64,000 bases of DNA, taken from the NCBI GenBank assembly GCA_019633425.1, contig WSUB01000003.1, positions 499,480 through 563,479 of the forward strand. The letters run 5' to 3'. Source of the DNA: Tulasnella sp. 424. Taxonomy: Eukaryota; Basidiomycota; Agaricomycetes; Cantharellales; Tulasnellaceae. The notes under the pieces are model-generated. The model made no database searches and was not told the origin of the DNA. It saw only the letters and a program-made list of their open reading frames with translations. The position numbers and the translations under genes were made by a program. Below, piece by piece: positions 55,652 through 64,000 of the stretch (the first letter of the stretch is position 1; the number at the start of each line of letters is the position of its first letter).

Positions 55652-56055
55652 TCGCATAAAAGGTTGTTAGTAGATGATAAGTCAAAACGCTGAGATTTGG
55701 TTTGGCGAACTTTCGGGTATAGGCGGGGATAACGGATTTGTTTGGTCCTCGTTTGAACGCTCATCACGACATCACACTCCCCCTTTCGAACGTTACTTCC
55801 CGCTGGAAGCGTCGTTCAGCTGATCGGTTTACTTCTGAAAATGGTTATGTGCGGACCTTCGATGATGGCATGCCACGTTCCGCGAGGTTGGCGAACTATT
55901 CTCGAAAAGGAAATTTTAAGGACCTCCACGCACTGTTACAAAGGTGTTACAAAGGTATATGAGCGTCTATCACATTGTTCCGCACCACTGATATAAACTG
56001 ACGTTGTAGTTTCAGTTGCACATCTCTTGGACTCTAACTTCTCTCTCTCACTGCG
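55652..56055. promoter_or_regulatory. PEX5 to helicase intergenic region
   Basis: About 400 bp with no gene. It ends in a pyrimidine-rich leader (GGACTCTAACTTCTCTCTCTCACTG) just before the ATG at 56056. Confidence 0.5.
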
Positions 56056-59000
56056 ATGAGCAACAACCTAGAGAACAGAAAGCCGCCTTGTCGTTTTCAT
56101 CAAAGCGGAGGTTGTAGGTTTGGAGCTAGCTGCAAGTTCCTTCATATTGGACCTCCAGGAGCTGCGGGGGCCGGGCGCGGTCGAGGTCGGGGAGCGCCTC
56201 CTGCTCCACACACCTCCCACACCGCCGCCAGCAACGCTTCGTCAGAATCCTCATCAACCTCGCGACCCTATAACGCATGCAAGACCTTTTGGGAAACAGG
56301 AGAGTGTCCTTGGGGTTTCGAATGCCGCCGTAAACACATTCCATCGTCAACCGCCCCAGACGCGACCAACACCACTGAACCAGACCAGTCAACTCCGGTC
56401 GATCCAAATTCTTCTACCGGTCAACCTCACATCAATGCGATAGTCGGTCCTGCTGAAGTGCACAACTTTCTCAATACCTGCCTACACCCAAGTTTCCAGT
56501 TTTCACGCCCGGCGGTGATGCAACGTTTTGTGGATGCTGTGGTGAGCGCGTCGTCAACGAGCGGGAAGTGGGTAAGTGCCTCGTAGACATCAGGTAATAC
56601 TACGAGCTGTATTCTTAATCAAATTATCGCCTCTTAGACCCTAGCGGACACTCAGGTTAGTGGGGCGGTCATTGCTTTCTCCACCCTCCCATCTGACAGC
56701 AATATCTCACGTAGACGTTTTTGCATACTATTGCCGAGGTATTTTCCTCGCCTACCTCTTTTTGCTTCAATCTCATTCAGCTGTTGTCCCTCGCAGCCCG
56801 GTGGGAGTGGTTTACTTCGCGTCGGGGAGATCATACGTTTCGAGCACATTTCAACCGATCCCCAACCAAATTCGCTTCGCTTTCGTCAGCAAGGCATGCT
56901 CCCATCATTGTCTTTTCAAAGCGGGTATTTACCCTTGATCGCGGTAACGCTATTGATATGCTTGTTACGCATTCGTGGCTCACACAACTCCCCCGCTAGT
57001 ACTTTGCTTCCGATTCGGTAACGCGGAGCACATATCATCATCATGTCAAGTACGTGGCGTGTATTATATATGGGCGTTGTGTTAAAATGTTTGATATAGT
57101 GCACTCTACGGACTATTGGATGTGGACTTCAATCGCTTCGCAGCCGTTCTGACGAGATGTATGGACGATCTCATCACCAGCAAGTCATTTAAAGCACCTC
57201 AGCTGTCCGGCTCCTCCGTCTTTAAGACAATCACATCTGTCCTTTACGAGTGCGTAAATTCTGTAAACTTTTGGGCGGGCACTAACGCTCTGCTTAGATA
57301 TTGCACGCGATTTAAGACCGCCGTTAGTCGGCACCCTGAATTCAGCCCCCTAGTCAAGAAACTTAGTGGCTGGTTCACGTCCTGGTCCGCAAGTGTTGAG
57401 AGCATCAATCCCGACTTCAATGACCCATTGACGACGGCCGATATCCGCAACCGTGAATTCACCGTCAAGCAACTGCGTAGACCGCTGGAGGCGCTCGAGG
57501 ATGTGGTGGACCGCGCGGAGAGGACTACCAGACGTTTGACAGAACGGCCGAGAGAGCTTCATTCACGCAACTTAGCGGAAGGTCAACTGGCTTCCCTTAT
57601 CGGTCTCTCTCTGTCCTACGAAGGTCCCGGAGAGCTAAGAGAGGATGGTCCACGCCACGACAACGACTTGGAGAGCATTGCGGAGATCAGAATCGCACCC
57701 ACTCACGACGAACTCTGTTCCCCTTTCGCTCCATTCCTTCCTGCAAATTTCCCTGGTGCTCCTCATCATCTTCCACCGCAAAGCATGGACCGTTTGCTCG
57801 ACATCCAATTTCGTCTGCTGCGCGAGGAGTTGCTGTAAGTGCCTGGAGTTAGGACTCTTAACACGGTCCTGGCTAACCGCAACCCTTAGAGCACCGATCC
57901 GATCATCAATATCCCAGGTTCTCGAAGATCTTCGTCAACCCGCAGGGACAGTTACCCGACTTCATGAACTACTTTCTCGCGGCGGCGGACTATACAAGTC
58001 GCTTGATGGACACTCCCCTTCATTCACGGTCTATGCCGAAGTTCGCGCGGAAAAATTGGAGTGCGACCTCAGACGAGGCTTGTGCTGCAAGATATCCCTC
58101 AATGGCCCATCGCCGCGCGCTCGTCGTGCTGAAGCCTCCAAGCGGGTTCAATATTGGGAGAACGCAGGTCGGAAACGTCTTGTTCAAGGAGGACTGGTCG
58201 CCCTACTGTGGAGCTCTTCCGGGAGTACGCGTATTTACCTGGGCGTTGTTTCCAGCGGCCTGAAGGAGCTCGTTGAGTCCGCGAAAAAGCTCGAAGGACG
58301 AGTCGAAATCGACGTTGCATTCTTTGATGGTGAGGCAGAACAGAGGCTCCTCCGTCTCATGCAAGCAAGGAATGCCATCGGAGAGGACACTATGCTTCTT
58401 GTAGAAGCGCCGGTTCTCTTCGAATCCATCCGACCCTTCCTCGATGCTCTCCAGGCTCGCGAGCCATCATCCGTCCCACTTGCTCGCTACCTTGCCCACC
58501 CCGAATCCGGGACCCTCAAGGAAACAACCATTTCGCCGCCCACCTACGCAACAAGGCCCGGGTTTGAGCTCAATCTCGGATGTCTTTGGAAGGGAACGAA
58601 GGATTTACGACTTCGACCTGGCGACGCGGACTCGGTTTACAATGTGCGGGAGGAACTCAAAACTGACAGTGGGCTTGACCCGAGCCAGGCGGACGCAATC
58701 GTTGATGCCTTGACGTCCGAGGTTTCTCTTATACAAGGGTGCGTTAATCTTCCCCCGTGTTCGTTGCCGACTAACATATTATCTGTTGCTTAGTCCACCC
58801 GGGACGGGGAAAGTGAGCCTCCAATTTCGGGTGGCCGTCACACGCGCTTATATGTTGTCCCTTTGTAGAGTTTCACAGGCATCGAACTTCTTCGAATACT
58901 CACAACCAATAATATTGGTCCAATCCTTCTTATCGCCTATACCAACCATGCCCTTGATCACATTCTCCGCAAAGTCCTTGAAGACGAGATCACCCGCAAG

Positions 59001-62000
59001 GTCGTACGGCTTGGTTTTGCCAAGGCAACCGATGACTTTGTTGCCGACGCCTGTTTACTCGACACACTCGTGAAGTCTGAGGAATCAACTAGGACCGATC
59101 GCAATGCGGCATGGAGACACCTACAAACGATGCGCGAGGTCCAAGAAGCAATGTCGGCGCTCATGGACGAAATCGTCAAAATCGACGCGGCCCAACTACC
59201 TCTCGACGACTACTTGCTACTTCATCACCCTGATCACTTTGAAGACCTCCAGAATCCGCCATACTGGATACAACATACGTTCGAGGAGTTCGCCGGGTTT
59301 CAAGATGCCGACGGACAGGTCGATACCTTGATGGATTACTGGTCTAAAGGAAAGGACTTGACACTCATCACTCCACCTGCCGACGGAGCACGGCCTATCA
59401 TCCATTCAGGCTCATCTCAAGGCCAGACAGGGAGAGGCCGTTATGCCATTCTGTCACGTGACCCTCAAGGCGACGGCGCTGCTCTCCGTGGAGATCCCCC
59501 CGTCAGGACCGTAGCCGACGCATGGCTGCTTGACAAACTGCGGTACTTCCGCAAGATAGGAATCACAGAAGTACCTACTCTTCCGGCAGGGCGACGAGAT
59601 ATTCAAGCTCTGTTGGATGATCCCAGGGTGTGGAGGATGAGTTGGGAGGAGAGGCAAGTCATCTGCGCGCATTGGACGAACGAAGTTCGGACAGAAGCCA
59701 GGGTCGTGCAAATGGCGGAGTTCGATCGCCTCAAGGGGCGATTAGAGGAAGCTCGGACACTTCGAGAAGAGTCGCTCAACGCGGTTAGTGACCGATGTTC
59801 ATGTAAATGATTATCATTCTGATGTATCTTGCAGGCAAAACATGCAGTTCTCTCTCGAGCCCAAATCATCGGATGCACAACTACAGGTTTGTCCTGGGTT
59901 GACCCAGAAGCTTGTAAGATGTCGAGTTAATGGCTATGGTAATAGGGGCAGCAAAGAGCTTGACTTCGCTCCTATCCGGGGTGAAACCAAAGGTCCTGCT
60001 TGTAGAAGAAGCTGGTCAAGTCCTCGAAGCACACATTCTCGCGAGTAAGCTTTGCAGATGGACGACCGATACTGGAATCCGTTACTGAGATCGCCTTTCA
60101 GGTCTTGTTGGCACAATTGAACACATGATCTTGATTGGCGACCCGCTCCAGTTACGCCCTTCTCTGGCAAACTTCAGTGAGTGTCTCACCAGCGTCCACT
60201 ATCAACAGACGCTTATGACCCTCGTGTGGCAGAGCTCTCGTTGGACAACCCTCGTTCAGGCCATCTCTATCGCTTTGACGAATCTCTGATTGAGAGATTG
60301 TCACGAATGGGACTCTCTATGTCTCAATTGGAGGTGCAGCGACGGATGCGTCCTAGCATAGCTGATTTGGTGCGGTAAGTCATTCTCACTCATACATGAA
60401 GTCTAAATACAGATGCCGATTGGTCTCTCGGTTTCAGGAAAACGCTATATCCAAAGCTAGAGGATAATGAAATCGTATCAAACTATCCTCCTGTTCGCGG
60501 AATGACTACAAACGTATTCTTCCTGGATCACCGCCACGCTGAAGAGGGGAACAACGAGGACCTCGTTTCAAAGACCAACCTCTATGAAGTAACCATTTTC
60601 TTTTAGAACGGTTGATGTTCACTGGCCGCTAACAAATATTATGACAGGTCCGTATGGTGAAGGACCTGGTCATGCATTTCTTGCGGTGAGAATTCCCATG
60701 GTGAGAAGCGGACGGAAACTGACCACCTCAGCTTTTAGTCAAGGTTGCTACTCTCAAAAGGGTGATATCATTGTGCTATGTGCCTACTTGGGTCAACTCC
60801 TAGAGATACGAAAAGCTTTGTCAGCGGAGGTGACAACAGTCATTGATGAACGTGACGCTGAGCAATTATTCGACCTGGACGGAAATGACGAGCTTATGGC
60901 CGATGCCGTCGCCGCACGGCATGTCAAAGTATCTAACCAAGTGTACGCCACATTGACCAGACTGAGCGTCTCGGAGTTTCCTCGCTAACATCGATTCGCG
61001 CCTAGTATTCTACGCACGATCGATAATTTCCAAGGTGCGAGAACTTCACACAACACGCTGATTACCACACCTTACCTCGGTCAATTTCCCGCCCAGGTGA
61101 AGAAGGGACAATAGTGATCCTCTCTCTTGTAAGAAACTCGGGTCAAACTCCAGCTCGTGGCCGAAATGTCGGATTCCTGAATGTAGGTGTCAAGCATATT
61201 TGGGTTGTGGCGCTGACTAATCAGTCCTCCGCTTAGTCCGAGAACCGGACCAACGTCGCACTCTCGCGGGCCAAGGAAGGGCTGTATATTCTAGGAAACT
61301 CAGAAGACCTCTGTCGCCAGAGCAAGATGTGGAGAGGCGTAGTCGCAGAGCTGAAGCAACGCGATCAAATCGGTCCCGGAATCCCCATTTCTTGTTACTT
61401 GCACCCAGACACCATAAACATTGCGTCGGAACCAGGCCAACTATCCCAGATCTCCCCAGACGGTATTTTCATCTAGCTCTAACCTGCGAAGCAGATTTTG
61501 ACACTTTACTTAGGTGGATGTTTACGTCCCTGCGCTGCACAACTTGGTTGCGGGCACATGTGTCCATCGAAATGCCATGCCGATGACCGAGAACACCGGT
61601 TTGCAGAATGCTCCAGCCCTTGTCCATTACTGTGTCCCAGGTCCCATCCTTGTCCTGGCCGCTGTTCCGTCCCGTGTCGTCCTTGTCAGTATCCAGCAGC
61701 CATCACTCTCCCGTGTGGGCATGTAAATCAAGTCCGATGGTGAGCCGAGTGAACTTGTTTGGAATGCTACAAACGGCTGAACCTCCCATCGTTTGTAGCC
61801 ATGAGCTTGACAGTCCGGAAAAAATTCTATGTCGGACAATCATCCGGTCGAAGCTTGCTTACTGCGAACACGAGGCCAATATGGAATGCTCTGCAGACCC
61901 CTCCACAATTCAATGCACCGCTCGATGTTCGGGACAAATGGGATGCTGCGGGAAGTCTTGCAAGTCCCTTTGCGGCCAATGTCAGCTATTGAACCCCGAA

Positions 62001-64000
62001 AATCGAACACTCCGACAAAATCACGCTCCGCACACGTGTGGAAAAGCCTTGCATTGCCAGCATTCTTGCTCGTCACTTTGTTCCAGCGACCACGACTGTT
62101 CAACGACCACATGCAATGCTCAATGTCGCCAACAGTGTTCACACCGGAGATGCAACAAACCATGCTCGGCCCCTTGTCCCCCTTGCCTCGAGCCATGCAA
62201 CTGGCAATGCGATCATCAAATCTGCCTTGTAGTATGTGGTGCCGTGAGTTAATCTGCCTGGTGTCGAATTCAGTTCATGGTTTCACGCTGATCACCACGT
62301 CATGCAGCCCTGTAACCGACTTCCTTGCGACCACCGGTGTCAGAACCGTCTCCCGCGCTGCAACCATCCATGTCCTTCGCGTAAGTCCCGAGCTGCTCGG
62401 CTATTCGCCTCTAGTCCAGATGCTAACCGCCCGAATAGTTTGCGGTGAACCATGCGATTTGCAAATTTGTCCCACTTGCGCTTCCGAGGTCGAGCAAGAT
62501 CAACTCGTCGACCTCATCATGGGCACGAAGATGAGCGAAATCGACCCGAACAGCGACGACCTTGCAGACATACTTGTCACGCTTCCATGTCGGCATACAT
62601 TTACTGTCGAGACCCTTGACGGCCACTGTGACATCAACAGCTACTACATTCGCCGAGATGGAGTTTGGTCAGGACTTGCTCCAACGCCGACGGACATACA
62701 GAAGTCTCTAGCTTGTCCGCTTTGTCGAGGACCGGTTAGCACCAAGCGATATGGGAGGATTCAAAAGAGAGCAGATCTAGACATGGCTGAACAGGTGATG
62801 CTCATGCCCTTATGCCATATCTTAATTCTCTGACCGAATGGCTCAATTGGGTTACCAGAATGTTGCGAATTCTTCCCGTCGTGCACTTCAGGAAGCCGAA
62901 AAGAGCGTTCGGGAGTTCGACCTTGAGGCCGAGAGCGGGACGCTCGCGCAGGCCTTTGTTGGGGAGACTATCCGCGAACCGGAGGACGATGCCAATGAGG
63001 ATGAACCAGCGCCAGCTGAAGTAGCCAAGTCCGAATTCATTGCCTCGAAGTCTCTCTTCCCGATCGATCCAGAGGCTATATGTGGCAAGACTTGGAGACG
63101 GTTCGGTTTCTCAGTAGCCGCGGGCAGAGCTTGGAACAAGCGCATCCGGCACCTTGTAACCGCATACAGTGCCGCCGTCACCATCTCTCAGGAACGATTC
63201 CCCCTTCTCCGCACCTACGACGCAGCAGTGTCAGAGCTCAATCGGTATTACAGCCAGCAGCTCGCCGACGGAGAGATTATCCCAATCAACAACATCCCGT
63301 TCCAAGAGTTCGCCTTATTGAAAGCGAAGGCGGCATCAGGATTTCCAGCTCCTCCTAAAGCTCACCTTCGCTTCCGGGTCGAAGCCTTCTGGACGACAAT
63401 AGACGTCCGATTCAAGGTCGCAGCGATGATCGAATCCCTTACCCTCCATCCAAACCTTCGCAACTCCCGCATCGTTGAAGGACTCCGTGCCTTCAACAGT
63501 TTCCTTATGGACTGTGTGCAACATGATGCGCAACGAGCCATCGACCTTTCCGAGGAATCGCAATCACAACGCCAGGTGCTTCGCTCGGCCTTGTTGCTCA
63601 TGCGGGCGGAGTGGCAAGCCTTCGCCGTCAAGGCCACCAGTTTGGGTCCGAGAGAGAGGAACCCAGCTACCGTTCGAGGTCTCATAGAAAAAGCCGAGGC
63701 AGGATGTATTAAGGCTAAGCAAACCATCGAAAGCAGAAGAAGGACGTTCATGGAGAAGATGGGTGGCCATCCTGATGACCAGACGTGGGCGTACGAGAAC
63801 TTTGTTCAACCGGCCGAGGAAATTGTGGACGGATGGGTTAGGCTCAAGACCCAGATCCAAGAGACCTCGTTCGGCTTGTCAGACGAGGAGAAGAGACAAA
63901 TTATCCAGGCTCTTGCGCAAGGAAACAATCGGGAGCTTCCCATTGGTTCGTCTGCTCGTTCTTCGCTCTTGCCTCTTACTTCTGTTGACGCGACTTTCAG
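56056..64000 (+). CDS. CCCH / SF1-helicase / NFX1-type zinc-finger protein (ZNFX1/Hrr1-like), 3' end beyond the window
   Basis: At least 24 exons with consistent phases give about 2195 codons up to 63945; the next intron ends exactly at 64000. Two CCCH fingers (CRFHQSGGCRFGASCKFLH; CKTFWETGECPWGFECRRKH) come first. A region conserved in ZNFX1-like proteins follows (RVGEIIRFEHIS, SFQSGYLPLIA, NALYGLLDVDF). Then a UPF1-like SF1 helicase: Walker A GPPGTGKS, Ia-like AYTNHALDHIL, CTTTGAAK, motif II VLLVEEAGQVLEAHIL, GDPLQLRP, QRRMRP, TIDNFQGEE, NVALSRAKEGL. From about 61514 come NFX1-type Cys/His repeats (CGHMCPSKCH, CPLLCPRSHPCPGRC, CSHRRCNKPCSAPCPPC) and a long helical C-terminal part. An RZ-type finger usually ends the family and would lie outside. 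Fission-yeast Hrr1 acts in RNAi heterochromatin and animal ZNFX1 in RNA-based silencing and immunity; a silencing role here is inferred. Three exons are under 25 nt. Confidence 0.9.

Overview
The window reads as nuclear DNA of a filamentous basidiomycete (Agaricomycetes-like). Genes carry many short spliceosomal introns (mostly 50-70 nt, GTRNGY donors, YAG acceptors). Promoters have TATA boxes followed by CT-rich leaders, and the recognisable proteins are typical fungal ones. I saw no rRNA, tRNA, CRISPR array or prokaryotic operon.

Layout. (1) 0-21.4 kb is repeat-rich and gene-poor. Its only solid conserved gene is a DUF4203/TMEM198-like membrane protein at 3.6-5.8 kb on the minus strand. Around it lie four copies, plus the tail of a fifth, of a small gene for a roughly 100-residue secreted/single-pass membrane protein. 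Separate truncated duplicates of the 3' end (0.5-0.9 kb) and the 5' end (11.2-11.7 kb) of the TMEM198-like gene are present. So are a MITE-like inverted-repeat element, three tandem-repeat arrays (one minisatellite with a two-unit higher-order structure) and two unrecognised multi-exon coding regions (8.5-10.0 kb plus strand, 12.2-14.2 kb minus strand). (2) 21.5-32.7 kb is a normal gene block: a mitochondrial phosphate-carrier-like protein, an MSB2-like signalling mucin, a Vip1-like RRM protein, a SUZ12/VEFS-box Polycomb (PRC2) subunit and an unrecognised basic disordered protein. (3) 33-53 kb is a lineage-specific region. Six short, related or possibly related minus-strand genes (137-159 residues; clear members carry a WPL helix and most carry PPxY motifs) sit among non-coding and duplicated DNA. 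Its right part is a direct tandem duplication (about 44.2-49.4 kb and 49.4-53.2 kb) whose internal junction preserves a truncated PEX5 first exon. (4) 53.1-64 kb returns to conserved genes: PEX5, the PTS1 import receptor, and a very large CCCH / SF1-helicase / NFX1-zinc-finger protein (ZNFX1/Hrr1 type) that runs off the right edge exactly at a splice acceptor.

Working together. The conserved genes are ordinary housekeeping, signalling and chromatin genes with no evident shared pathway. SUZ12 (H3K27 methylation complex) and the ZNFX1/Hrr1-type helicase (in fission yeast, RNAi-directed heterochromatin) are both silencing-related, but their proximity is probably chance. The unusual content is in the two accessory blocks: a repeat-borne small membrane-protein family on the left and a tandemly expanded WPL/PPxY small-protein family on the right, both embedded in segmental duplications that have copied pieces of neighbouring host genes.
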